Shown one piece after another: positions 1 through 12,055 of a DNA stretch of 64,000 bases. The stretch is from the NCBI GenBank assembly GCA_035236585.1, contig CP141132.1, positions 44,271,880-44,335,879 on the forward strand. Direction: 5' to 3'. The stretch comes from Warburgia ugandensis (taxonomy: Eukaryota > Streptophyta > Magnoliopsida > Canellales > Canellaceae). Positions within the stretch are counted from its first letter, which is position 1. Every line of letters begins with the position of its first letter. The translations under genes were made by a program, and so were the position numbers. The notes under the pieces are model-generated. The model searched no databases. It was not told where the DNA came from and saw only the letters and a program-made list of their open reading frames with translations.

Positions 1-1757
1 CGTCAGTGCAATGATGCGCGTCATAGCGCGTCACTTGAGCACGTGTGTGCGGGTGCAAAACGCGGTCCCTGGCACGACCTTTGGGCACGCATGCACATGA
101 GGCGGCCGCGGTTCAACTAGGATGCACGGGTGTCCTAGGAACTAGAACTTGCGAACCTAATGAGACTTTAAAATTAGGATCATAGGACCATTTATAGAAT
201 CTAACTATTGAATAGTAGATCCATATCATAGGATCTAGCCTGACAATAGATTAGGCAAGGACCAGGGACCCAATAGGCAGAGCTAGCGATCTAATGTCTA
301 AATGGATTGAAATTAACAAGGACTCCTTGTATCCATTCATACCCAGGAGTTTATAAATGAGACCCAGGGATGGGTTGAAGTGATAAAGGACGCGACTCTA
401 GGAAACTTTGAGGTAGGTGCTCTATCGCTACTAGACTTTTTAAAAGAGCCATGATTGTTTTGAGAATGCATGTTTTAAGTATAAGTATATGACTTGTTTA
501 GCATGACTTAATTCAGTGTACATATAATAAATGCTTTATGCATAGATATGTTTTGCAAATAATTGCATATACATTATGCATAGATATGTTTTGCAAATAA
601 TTGCCTATACATTATGCATAGATATGTTTTGCAAACAAATGCATATATTGTATGATTTGTGAGCATTGAGTTTTTGATAGATTGCATGTCCTGAGGGTTA
701 CCAAAAGACACTGGAGTGCCCAAAAGACGCTGGGTAGGCAGTTGTGAGGGACCCAAAGAGGATAGGTTTTGAAAAAGAGGTTTTCGGTTGTTTGATCTGA
801 TATGATTTGGGCTGATAAGCTCATGGGCGCTATGCCGAGAGGTTTGGGTTGGCCTCCAGCCTCTACCACTATTAGGTGGATGGGTACCACTCCCAAAAAG
901 GGCAACGTCCCTACGTCGACTGCATGTGGTACAGGGGGCTATCACTGGTGTCACGACACTGGGTCGATGTGTCATATGCCCCATGGAGGCTATGACCGAG
1001 TGTCCTCAGGTACCCGGGGACCACACGATGGCGAGGTCGTGGGCATAGTTGGACCCTATGGTTTGAGGATTTATTTGCATTGCATGTGGCATGACATGAG
1101 GTTGGTCGACCATACCAGATATCTATGAGTTGGATTCAGCTGAGCATATTATGCATATAATTATGTTTATGATATATATGATACTTTCGACTTGGTTTGT
1201 GCGATTCTTTAAGTCGTTAGTATTTCAATTTGATAATGGTTTTTGATATCAATATTGAACATGATTGTTCGAACATGCACATGTTTTAAAGAGTATATGG
1301 TTTTAAACATAGCATGCATTGTAAAACTAGTAGTGATAGACTTCTACTGAGTATAATATATACTCACCCTATCCTTAACATTTTTCAGGATAGTTCCACT
1401 CATAAATAGACAACGCCTCAGGAGATATTAGTGGTACGAGCAAGTGAATTAAAAAGGAGACAATTATACATGTAAGTAAACTCTCAACCCTTTGGACATG
1501 TATTTATTTACAGTTGGGCTGTGTGTTGTGACTGGATAGACCTGGGGAAAAACATTTATGATTTTTGTAGTTTTTCAAAAACTACTTTGATTGTTGTGAA
1601 AGCAAATGACACTTGGGGTTTTCAAAATGAGTTTAAAACAAAAGATTTTTTGCTGCATTGCATGGTTTTCATAAAATGGTTTTCACATAGGGATGCATCC
1701 CGCCTTAGGAATTAGATATTGCATTTAAAAATGCATGAGAAAACCCGAGTTGTCACA
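1..1757 (+). repeat. Tekay/Del-like LTR, 3' portion (copy D1), cut by window edge
   Basis: This is the right part of a long Ty3/gypsy LTR. It aligns along its length with the solo LTR at 9434-12050: the 'taggtgctctatcgct' stretch near 413 matches 10531, the block at 690-1120 matches 10990-11430, and the end ...gttgtcaca near 1757 matches ...cgtcaca at 12050. No primer-binding site follows the end, so it is a solo LTR or a 3' LTR whose left side lies outside the window. The first 170 bases are CpG-rich compared with the AT-rich surroundings. No coding potential is seen; the frame at 802-1128 lies in the LTR body and has a diverged counterpart in the other copy. Confidence 0.8.
1348..1366 (+). 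other. Inverted repeat near LTR 3' end (D1)
   Basis: Perfect 8-bp arms tgagtata / tatactca flank a 3-base loop. The copy at 11668-11686 keeps the shape with one mismatch. Other LTR families in the window carry a longer inverted repeat of different sequence at the same relative place, after 'ctactgag' or 'cttactgag'. A role in RNA 3'-end formation is only inference. Confidence 0.6.
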
Positions 1758-2931
1758 TGCCCAATAGATGATAAGATGGTCCTTTTGTTTTACATCTTCC
1801 ATTTTACAATTACCTGAGGGTTAGAATTGAAGGTGGCAGTGATTCCCAATAGTTATGAGTTTTGATACTAAGGATGTTTGATTGGGCCTAATAAGATGAA
1901 TGTCTTGGATCTATAAAAAATATAAAAAAGTGGGCTTGCAGCCCATTTTTCTTCAATACAACCCATACAAAGGGTTGTATGGTAGAAATTTCCCTTCCTC
2001 CCCTATCCTCTGTGTGTATGTGCACATGTAAGCATATGTATGCATTAGTTATAAGTAAAGATTAAAGAAATAGCCCTAGTAGGAGTAGAAGTGCCTGAGT
2101 GTAAGAAGAAATTCAATCCTTATTTTTCATGCATGGTGATTTTTTATTTTATTTTTGTAGATCTAAGCAGCTCATAATCTTTAAAATGACTTAGTGAGGT
2201 TATAGATCAAATTTGATGTCCATCAAATGCCTTTAGCCTATGTTTCTAAGAGCAAAAAATAGTGATCATACAATTTTATTAGTTTTTTAAAAGCCCAAAG
2301 AAGTAGTTAGGATCATTAAAATGCATTGGTTTTTAATGAGTTACCTATTTATATATGGAGAATATGATGAATAGCTCAAATCTAAAAAAAAAATCATCTT
2401 GTATGATAAAAGAAGGGCATGGTCTTCTCACACTCAAGAGTGTACGCTTACCATGACTCTTAAAGACAAAAATTAAGAAGGGAAGAAAAATTGTAAATAA
2501 GGAAGGAATTTTAGTAAGATATGATTGTCTAATATAAAATATATAATTATACTTTTACAAAATAGAATAAATAACTACGGGATAGAAATGATTACCCTAA
2601 TTATCAAAGAGCCTATCCCATGTCATGTATAATACTTGTCATGACATGACTTCTTTGTCCCATTTCCATCTCGGGTTTTTATTTAGGATGGGATGCCCTG
2701 ACTCGTTCCATTCCAAAACCTTGACTTTGGGATAAAAATTTGAGTTTTCTCGAAGTAGCAGAAATTTCTATGTGTACCAAACAATAGATTTTTGAGGTTG
2801 CACTTGTTCAAGACATTACATTAAACCATATTCCTACTGAACACTATTAACCATAAATTTAATTAACTAAGATATTGAACATGATCACAATGATGCAGCA
2901 CCAAGTATGGATGAAATTATTGTTGCCATGT
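1758..2931. other. Unassigned AT-rich intergenic DNA
   Basis: No convincing gene or element. There is a short palindrome tgtcatgaca near 2637, and text resembling hypothetical MITE interiors near 2570-2790, but no matching terminal repeats could be paired. Confidence 0.5.
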
Positions 2932-2936
2932 TTAGT

Positions 2937-5900
2937 TATAATAACCCAAAATTTAAATGCTTATTTTATCAAAATTTTACAATAAAAAAGGGATAAAATA
3001 GAATTTTATGAATGAGCTTTTTATAGAAGCCAAATAAAGTATTAAAACCTTAATAATTGGATTGTACTCAAAGAATGGAATCCAACAACACTAAGAACAT
3101 TGAAAATAGAGTTGGGATAAGAAAGTTACATAACTTTTAAGTATAAGGCTATTATGATAATTTCCCAAATAACCCAATTATACATTTCAAAATATGGAAA
3201 GGGTCGAAATTAGAGGGGTCCATTTTTAATAACGGCATCCCCATCTTTGAATCGTGATAAAAGATCCCCTTTCTTTTCCCTAACATGTTTCCCCTTTCCT
3301 CCCCCAGCTCCATCTCTTTCCCCTTCTTCTCCCTCCGGCAACCTCCTTCGTCCCACCATTTTCTGCGACCTAGGGTTATGGTGGGCACAGGAACGACTGC
3401 AACTACCAAAAAACCCTAAATCCACCCCTCAAGTAAATCAGATACTTTCTCCCCCTTTCGCTTCTTCCTTTTCCCTTTTCTAGCATTTTTCCCTTAGATT
3501 CAGGTTGGATTTGCTCTCACCAGGCAAAAAATCACTGGTGAAAATAGATCTAATGGATCTGATTTAGTACTTGATGAGTTTGTGGGACCCCAAAACCCAA
3601 AAATTGAAAAACAATAAAATTTTGAATGATCATGGATGTTGATCGGAGACTGGAATAATCTGATGGTCCAAATCGGTTTGTCTCATCCTAGTCAACCTGA
3701 TTTGTGGCTAAGATGCATCTTGGTGACATGACATAGAGATGCACCCTCCAGGTGCGTCCTCGTGCATGGGCACACGTGTGGAGCAGTCGTGGTTCTATCG
3801 GGACATCATTGTGTCTTGGAAAGTGATACGCTCCTTGGTGCATTATATCACCAAACACATCGAAACATCCTAGAGCTTGCGTTCCACTCCAGTGCATCCC
3901 GGTGACGTCATTTCTGATCTATTTTAGTCCAGATTTAAATTTGAATCATTTAAAAAGATCTGAAACATAAAATCTTTTATTCAGAAGCTATACAAGTTTG
4001 ATTTATGATTGAAAAGGTCTGTTGGATTCGTCTTGATGTCACGGACCTAATTATAAAATAAAATTTAGGATCAACAGATATTTTTAATTGATCATGACTT
4101 AGAAACTATAAAAATTTCATATATCTATTAGATTAAAGATGATCAGACCCCAAGAGTGATCAATTAGATAATTTAGTAAACCTACATACATGGATCAACC
4201 CTGAATTAAGGGCATTAATCCTTTAACCATGGATCTAACCAATCAGAATTATATCTAACCATCAATCATCATTTAGCACATGATCTATCATCTAACATCC
4301 AATCTATGATCAAGTCAACAAACTCCCACATGATCCAACTGTTAATCGAACACCAAAACTTAGATCTATGACCAATCTGACCATTTCATCATGATCCAAC
4401 CGTTAATCAGCCACTAGATGCCAGATCTGCAACCAATCCATCCTTCTAAGATGATCTAACCCACAATCAACTACTTAACACCTTGATCAGATATCAATTT
4501 GAGCTTCCATTTAGGTTTGACCATAGATCTAGCATGATATGAGTCGTTCATTCTTGATTTTTTATTATTATAAACAGTGATCAAACCCAATCATGCCATA
4601 TGAGACACAACACCATACATGGTTTTAAGTGATCAAAGGTAAGACCGCTACCGAGTCTTATTTAAATAAGTTAAATTTCATTTTATCTTAGTTATGCCTA
4701 ATGAATTATAGAAAATTTAAAAAATCGACAAGAATAGAATGCGATAAACCTTATAAGAACAATTGAACTATTTATGCTAGTAACTAGATTAATCTATTGG
4801 TTAGATTGATGACCTTAGATTCAAACATTTGATGCTAGGGTGACTTGGAACTATAGATCTGACCGATTAGAATTCAACCTAACCACCATATCAATAAATC
4901 AATCATTGAGATATGAAATAAATTATATGTAAGTCAGAGATTAATAGGAATTGAGGACAATTAGATGATTTAAACTATTGATCTTTAATCAACGACCAAG
5001 ATTTGACAGTACAACAAAAATAAAGAGAAATAGTATGGTCAGAAATTGGTAAAAGCAGGATCACCATGTTAATGGTGATCAAAGACTAAATAAGTCATAA
5101 TTAAGAAATTGTAACTAAGATAAATGACATTATAATGTACATGTGTTGATATAGACGCTGATTGGTACGAACTAAGCTTATTGAGCATTCTAAGGATTGG
5201 GATAACTATATTTGAGAAAGTAGTTTTAACATCTATTTTCCATTGCGATTTTGAGCATGTCATCCGCTTTACTAAGATGTGTAGATTTTAAACAATCAAA
5301 TCATTTGATTATCATGCTTTTGATTTGAGGCTACTTGGTTATCATAAAAGTCATATTTTGTCATATTTCATTATTTTAGCTTTAGAAGAATACAATATTT
5401 GCAATGAGACATGTGATTTATGAATATGTACTTTCATAACCATGATGCATAATTTTATATGAAAAATGAAAATGATGGTGCTCATTTTATTACACGCAGT
5501 TGTGTGTTTTAAAAAGAAATAATTATACTTGAAATTGTATCAATCCCATGCTTTGAGATGAGTTAGAGAAATGCATAGTTTTGCATGAGATATGTGATAT
5601 ATGATTTAATGACATTTGGATTGAGATATATGTTTGTTCAGGCTAATGAGCCTAATGGGCATTATGCTAAGAAGTTGTACCGGTTTGGCCTCCTGGCCTC
5701 TAACCACCAAAGGTGGTAGGTATCTATTTTCAAAGGGCACCTATTTTTCTTGACTATTGTGGTAGGAAAATGACCACTGGAGGTGTCCACGGCACCCTTT
5801 TTGAGACATATCCATGGTCACCGTAGAGGCTAGTCTCTAAATACCAAAGACACACAATTTTAGTAAGCTGGTCATGAGAATAGTGTATCAAGAGATTTCT

Positions 5901-6855
5901 GTTTTGTGACCCCACGTAGATGGGCATGATGATGGTCTTTCGATGAGCACTCATGACCAACCAGTCGATGTTCGCCGGGGTGCATATGTGCACGTGATGA
6001 AGATGTTGTTGATTCAGGATTGCTGACGTTCGCAGTTTAACTAAGTACTATTTTAATATTTTGAGTATCTTATGGCATTTGAATTATATAGTTAAATGGA
6101 GGATCTTTCACCTAATTTACAAGTTATGCATTCATGTGATTTTATAATACATTATATGTTACAAATTATGTGAGTTTACCATGCAAATTCGATCATTTGA
6201 AGAATATACATTTAAAATCGTGCATGTTTTATATTGATATTATTTGAAATGATTTAGCATGACATTGTAAACTGAGGTTAACATGTGATTTCAATTATTT
6301 TTTCTGCCTTTGATTTGATCATTATATTCTCTTAAACTGCATGAAAAATGATTTGAAATATTGTTTAGAATTATATTTCAAATTTGGTATAATAGATGTG
6401 AAATTACTTACACAAGCATAAGCTTACTGAGATATTGTAAATTGTTTACAATATCTCAGGTCTTCGAAGAATTTGACATGAGACAGAGTAAATCAAGGTG
6501 GATGCAAATTTGAATGGAGACCATAGCATAACATACTATAATCAATGTAAGTATACGACTTATCCTTTTTGGACATGTATATGTAGTTATTATAGTTGGC
6601 CTATGAGCTGTGACTGGCTAGATCTGGGATGCATGCATTTTTGTTTTAGTTATATATAAAAAAATAAAATTTCCCTAACTATTTTATTTCCTTGGAAGTA
6701 AATGATACTCGAGGTTTTCAAAATGAATTTAAAAGAAAATGAATCTTATGCTGCCTTGCATTGTTTTTTTATAAATTATTTTCAAATAGGGATCGATCCT
6801 CCAGTAGGAATTAGGTTTTCATTTAAAAATGCATATGAAAACCCGGGTTGTCATA
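2937..6855 (+). repeat. Tekay/Del-like solo LTR, second family
   Basis: The start tataataaccc matches the start of the LTR fragment at 51247 (tgtaataaccc). The end ...acccgggttgtcata matches the 5' LTR end at 31315. The flanks are ttagt (2932-2936) and gtagt (6856-6860), a 4-of-5 match suggesting a decayed 5-bp target duplication. No primer site follows, so this is a solo LTR left by LTR-LTR recombination. It shares with the other Tekay-like LTRs the 'cctcctggcctctaaccacc' module near 5690 and a hairpin near the 3' end. It looks old; its only partners here are diverged family members. Confidence 0.75.
6428..6458 (+). other. Perfect 14-bp inverted repeat in solo LTR
   Basis: Arms tgagatattgtaaa and tttacaatatctca are separated by ttg. 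The same arms occur in the Tekay-like 5' LTR at 30886-30923 with a 10-base loop. It lies about 400 bases before the LTR end, where the U3-R-U5 3' processing region would be expected. Confidence 0.8.
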
Positions 6856-6860
6856 GTAGT

Positions 6861-8626
6861 TCAGTTGGTTACAGACAACATAGCATCTTCCTTAGAGTAC
6901 AGTTGGTTCAAGTTGCTTTTTCTTTTGGCTGGGGATTAGATTTAAGAGTGTGTGTGAGTGTGAGTATTTGAGTGTTTGGCTTTGTAATTCTTTGTTTGTT
7001 AAAAAAACCAAACCCTTATGTTTCAGACACTTATTTTTAGCCTTTTATGATGTAAAAATTGACTACATAAGCATATTGGGCTAGTTGTGGGATCCTACAT
7101 TCAAAATTCAGTTGTACCATGCAAGTTTTGTATAGTTAGTTATCTAATTTGACGACTCAATTTTCTACTAAGCCAACTTGGGCAACTTTGAAGTTGACTT
7201 GTTGATTTCTTGAAACTATATTTTGTAGGTAAAGAGTTATCATACTTTAGTTGAGGTTGGTAGAGAAGCTCATAGCAGCTTCTTCAAAGCTCGACCATTA
7301 GAAACCAAATTGAACTTTTTCTCTTGTTTGTCACTAATGGAGTTCCCAAGTGTAAAAGATGGAATAACAATATTTTCGAGATTCCATTTTAAAAAACAAG
7401 ATTTTAGGGATTCAATGAATCCAAACTCAATTTCTACTTTCTAATTCTCAATATATAAAGCTCAATACTATGTGTCTAGCTTAAGAATGCTTTGAGAGTC
7501 AATCAAGAGATCACAATACCATAACATGTAAATGCTATCTTTTAGATGAAATCGACTAGTCTCTATGCAAATAGATCTAAGATTTTGAGCATAGAATAAT
7601 CTTTAGGTGAGATGAGTTCTTACACTCTTCCAAAAAGTAATAAGAACCTTGAAATCTCTAATCTCGAAAAATGAGAAGATTTGGAAACACTTGTATTGTT
7701 CTAAAAGAAGAGGAATTATATGATGCAACCAATTTTATCACAGTGGAATAATAGGCATCCTTAAAAATGGTTAGTCATCACACTTTTTTCAAATTTTTCT
7801 ATGATTCAAATAATTCTTTTGATCTGTCTAATCCTAGATGGTTTAGGTATGAAAATTTTTACTTGTTACATATCTCTAAGTTCTTTGTTTTGAATGTTTT
7901 GAAGCCAAAAAAATAAATGGCTTCTTTTGTGGTCCTTTTGTGTTTTATCATCTCTTTTTTGCTTTAAAATGTCCAAAAATGAAGTATTAGGATATGCAAT
8001 AGACAAAATTTTCATACCTAGGCCATCTGGGATGAGGCAAATCAGAGTTCAATTCAGATAACAGAAAAATTGAAAAAACTAGGCCCACCACCCACTTTTA
8101 AGTACGCCTTCATGCAACTGTGATGAGACTGGTTACATCTTATAATTTCTCCAAAAGAAGGAATAGGAGCAAGATGTGAAAGAAATGAACTTGCATGTTG
8201 GATCTTGTAATGATAAATTTCTTAGCCTTTGATTTTGCTGAAGTCTTCTCTTTGAGCTTTGCAAAACTTCCATGCTTTAGAGTTACTATAAAATGAGATA
8301 TGTAAATCTCCCTTATATAGATATCATGAATCTAGTTTAGAGTATATTTGAGCATATGTCATAACATCCCTAGTAGTTAGAATCAATATTGTAATGTGCC
8401 CTCATGCATGTGAGCACAATAGTGGGATTATTGGACAAGATGGGCCAATCGTAATTGTCTAAATATATCTCACTTGCCTACCATGATGGGCCAACCCTAC
8501 ATAAGTAGTAGGCAACATAACATACCATGATGAGTTGTACTAGTGCTATGACCTAGACCTACACCCTGAAAACTATATATATGTTGTAAAGTTTACAAAC
8601 ATTGGCTTCCCTTCATAACTACCTAA
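6861..8626. other. Unassigned AT-rich intergenic DNA
   Basis: No gene, LTR or MITE ends could be recognised here. Scattered short frames show no known motif. Confidence 0.5.
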
Positions 8627-8847
8627 GATGGTGTTATTGGTGCTTGAGATGAGATTAGGCTTGAGATGACTTGAGCTAGGTTTAGATGACTTGAGTTTGG
8701 CATGAGACAGAGTGGGATGGCTGGAAGTATCACTTATGTTGTGATTATTTTCATCTCAATTCATCTCAAGCATCATTAACAATGACATGCCCCATCTCAT
8801 CTTTTTTGAAGTTAGCTAATTCTATCTCAAGCACCATTAACACCCTA
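8627..8847. mobile_element. Tourist-like MITE (PIF/Harbinger type), 221 bp
   Basis: The terminal inverted repeats are 21 bp with one mismatch: 8630-8650 starts ggtgttattggtgcttgag and 8824-8844 ends aagcaccattaacacc. TAA stands on each side (8624-8626 and 8848-8850), as expected for the 3-bp TWA target duplication of PIF/Harbinger MITEs. The interior is rich in gagatga / tcatctc repeats that could extend the foldback. It has no coding capacity, so a transposase would have to come from elsewhere. The outermost 3 bases of each end match poorly, so the exact edges are tentative. Confidence 0.65.
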
Positions 8848-8850
8848 TAA

Positions 8851-9287
8851 TGAGGATAAGTGTATTTCTAAGAGGCTTTGCATTTCAAAACACTTTTTTC
8901 TGTCATTAAATAAACTATTCTATCAACCATTACTTATATCTACTTTATTATATTATGATAGGTCCTAAGAGGGAGTGAGGCCTTAAAAAACTTTTGAAAA
9001 CTATTGCAAGAAGATATTCAAAATAGAAAAGCAAATTTTAGAAACCTTTGGCATACAAGAAGAACCATATACTTGAATTTGTAGTGGTTTGGCCAGCCAA
9101 TTAAGACACCTATTTCCACTCTATCAAGGTATTCCCTACATTGAGTTGTCATGGATTTCTATAAGGTTATGCTGACCACAAATTAAGGACTTGAGCACTT
9201 GTAGCAATCTTAGCCTTCTTATAAACACTTGCAAGACTATCCAACACAAGAGAGCTACACCACTCTAAAACAAAGAATAATTTGAAG

Positions 9288-9327
<40 letters not shown>

Positions 9328-9428
9328 TACATTTAGTCACTCATACAAATAATAGATAAAAAGTTCATAAAAAAGCGAATAACAGAAAGAATTAGCTTAG
9401 AGGTTTGAGGACACTTGCTTGAGTAGAT
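8851..9428. other. Intergenic DNA with a CT microsatellite
   Basis: AT-rich sequence without a recognisable gene. A (CT)n run of about 16 units lies at 9291-9323. Confidence 0.6.
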
Positions 9429-9433
9429 AGCTC

Positions 9434-12050
9434 TGTAATGACTCCATTTTTGTAACATTGAAATCCCACGTTGGTAATGAAAAGTTCACTTTTTGGATAT
9501 AAGGGTATTTTGGTCATTTCACTGTTCACCCTGATTAGATACAGAAATTTGGTCCTAAGAATGATACCCTTAGGTGCGTCTCAGAAAAAGGAATCCAAAA
9601 AGACCAAAATCACCCAAAACGGAGTTAAAATGAGCAAGTTATGCCTCTTTGAAGTTCAAGGGCAAAAGTGTAATTTAAGTTAAAAATGAATTTGGCCTAA
9701 GAAAATGGGGACCCGTTTTGATACGGGCACCCCTCTTCTTCCCAAACCTCCTGGAGGGTTCTAGAATGACGGTGTGCAGGGGAGAAACCACCGCCATTCT
9801 GGAGGTTTCTCCACCGCCATTACATGGCGGTAGGAACCCCCTCCAGAACCCTCTTCAAGCTCTATAAATAGAGCTCTTGGGTGCCTCCAATGGCAACCCA
9901 AAATCTTGAGAGAAACCCATCATGGAGAAGCAAACAAGAGGAGAAAAAGTGGAAAAAACCCGACCATGAACTAGGTATGCCTTAAACCCCTCCAAACCCA
10001 TCTCCCCCTTAGTCTTAGGATGAGTTTTCCCAAGTTTTTGCATGAAAAACCATGCAAAACGGGGCTCTAGGAAGCCACAAAGGACCCAAGGACGGTGCCT
10101 GGGGCGTACTGGTTCAACAGGGTCGAACCAGGGTGTCTCGAGGACGCCCCTGTCCCCATGGGACGAAAACATGTCTTGTGCGTTGAGGAAACCCGACGGG
10201 CACATCCGTGGACGCGCTCGCAATTGAGAATGATGGGCAGAAGCCCGATGCATTTGCAGACGTGCCCGTTGGGGTGCGCGCCGCTAACGCAGGATGCGTT
10301 AGCGTCCCGGGCTTCCACCTCGTATGGTTCATATACACTTGATATTAAAATGCCCATAACTTGAGTTTTAGGGCTCGAATTGAGGCACCGCAAGAGGCGT
10401 TGTGTCTGTATCGATAGCGCGGACGCACACATAAAATACCTAATCAAGCCCCTATATAAGGCTAACCTTTTTCCCCTAAACCATGTTTAGGAGTGTACGA
10501 GGACAAAGGGACTAGTGCACTCAAACTAGGTAGGTGCTCTATCGCTATTAGACTTTTAAAAGAACCCATGATGTTTTGAAGTAGGTTTTCTATCACTACT
10601 AGACTTTTAAAAAGCAACCCATGATGCTTTGAGAATGCATGTTTTGAGTCATGGTTGCTTTTCTAATGCATGTTTTATGTATGACATGAATTGATTTCAT
10701 AAATGAACTTAGCGTGCATATGAAAAATACATTGTGCATATATTGCTAAGACATGTGTTACATGCATAGACCTATTTTGAAAAAGGATTCTTGTCTGCAT
10801 GATAAGTGTAGCCTTGGCCGATGAGGGCGGGCCAGAGAGAGCTGACAGGCTTCTAGGCTGTCAGGCTTCTAGGCAAGGTTATGACTTTGAATGGGATACT
10901 AGTATGAGCAGATTTTATGCATTGCATGCATGTTTTGCAAACGATTGCATAAATTGCATGATTTGTGATTATTGAGTTTTGAAAAATTGCATATCCTTGA
11001 GGGTTACCAAAAGATGCTGGAGTGCTCAAAAGACGCTGGGTAGGAAGTTGTGAGGGCCAGGTAGTTGTGAGGGACCTAAAGAGGACAGGTTTTGAAAAAG
11101 AGGTTGCCTGTTTGCTCGTATATGATTTGGGCTAGTAAGCTCGTGGGCGCTATGCCGAGAGGTTTGGGTTGGCCTCCCAGCCTCTACCACTATTAGGTGG
11201 AAAGGGTACCACGCCAAAAAGGCATGTCCTTACTTCGACTGCATGTGGTACAGAGGATTACCACTAGTGTCACGGCACTGGGTCGAAGTGTCATATGCCC
11301 CGTAGAGGCTATGACCGAGTGTTCCCAGGTACCCGGGGACCACACAGCGATGAGGTCGTGGGCATAGTGGGCCCTATGTTCTTGAGGATTTACTTGCATT
11401 GCATATGGCATGACATTAGGATGGTCGACCATACCATAGATCCGTGAGTTGGATTCAGTTGAGCATCTTATGCATATCATATATGTTTATGATATTTATG
11501 TTACTTTCGACTTGGATTGTGCGATTCTTTAAGTCATCAGTATTCTAATTCGACAATGGTTTTTAATATCAATATTGAACATGAGTGATCAAACATGCAC
11601 ATGTTTTAAAGAACATATGTTTTAAAACATAGCATGCATCGTAAAACTAGTAGTGATAGACTCCTACTGAGTATAGTATATACTTACCCAATCCTCAACA
11701 TTTTTCATACACAAAGTAAACAATTAAGGATAGGATATACGGCGATAGACCCGTGATAGAGAACGTCTAAACTAAGTGCCAGTAAGTAAACCCCTACCTT
11801 ATCTTTCAGTGAATGATATTTGATTGTAGTTACTCTCTGTAGCTGAGGCTGTGACTAACACTTTCTTAGGAATATAGTCAATTTAAAACTATGCCATGGC
11901 TATATAATTTGAAAATGTGTTTTGACACTCGGGGTTTTATACGAAAGATTGCTTTCCAAAACAAAAAGATTTTCATGCATTTCATATTTCTAAAATAAGA
12001 GATCTCGCCTTTTTATCAAACTTGCATCATAAGAAACACGGGACGTCACA
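9434..12050 (+). repeat. Tekay/Del-like solo LTR (copy D2), 2617 bp, perfect TSD
   Basis: The LTR begins TGTAATGACTCC and ends ACGTCACA. AGCTC flanks it on both sides (9429-9433 and 12051-12055), a perfect 5-bp target duplication of Ty3/gypsy type. No internal domain is present, so two LTRs recombined after insertion. A TATA box is at 9863-9870. The stretch from about 10040 to 10420 is GC- and CpG-rich, unlike the surroundings. Near 9750-9830, ccgccat and atggcgg repeats form an inverted pair. The family is the same as at 1-1757. Reading frames at 9855-10447 on both strands only reflect the GC-rich LTR body. Confidence 0.9.
9863..9870 (+). promoter_or_regulatory. LTR TATA box (D2)
   Basis: TATAAATA lies in the 5' third of the LTR, just after the short inverted repeats around ccgccat. 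It is the likely former pol II promoter of the element. Confidence 0.5.
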
Positions 12051-12055
12051 AGCTC

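Noticed and set aside
2500-2800. Possible MITE with 'taccaaacaa' interior
   Set aside because: No pair of terminal inverted repeats with equal flanks could be found.
9855-10447. Dense overlapping frames on both strands suggesting a GC-rich gene
   Set aside because: They lie in the GC-rich body of a solo LTR with target duplication, and no protein motif is present.
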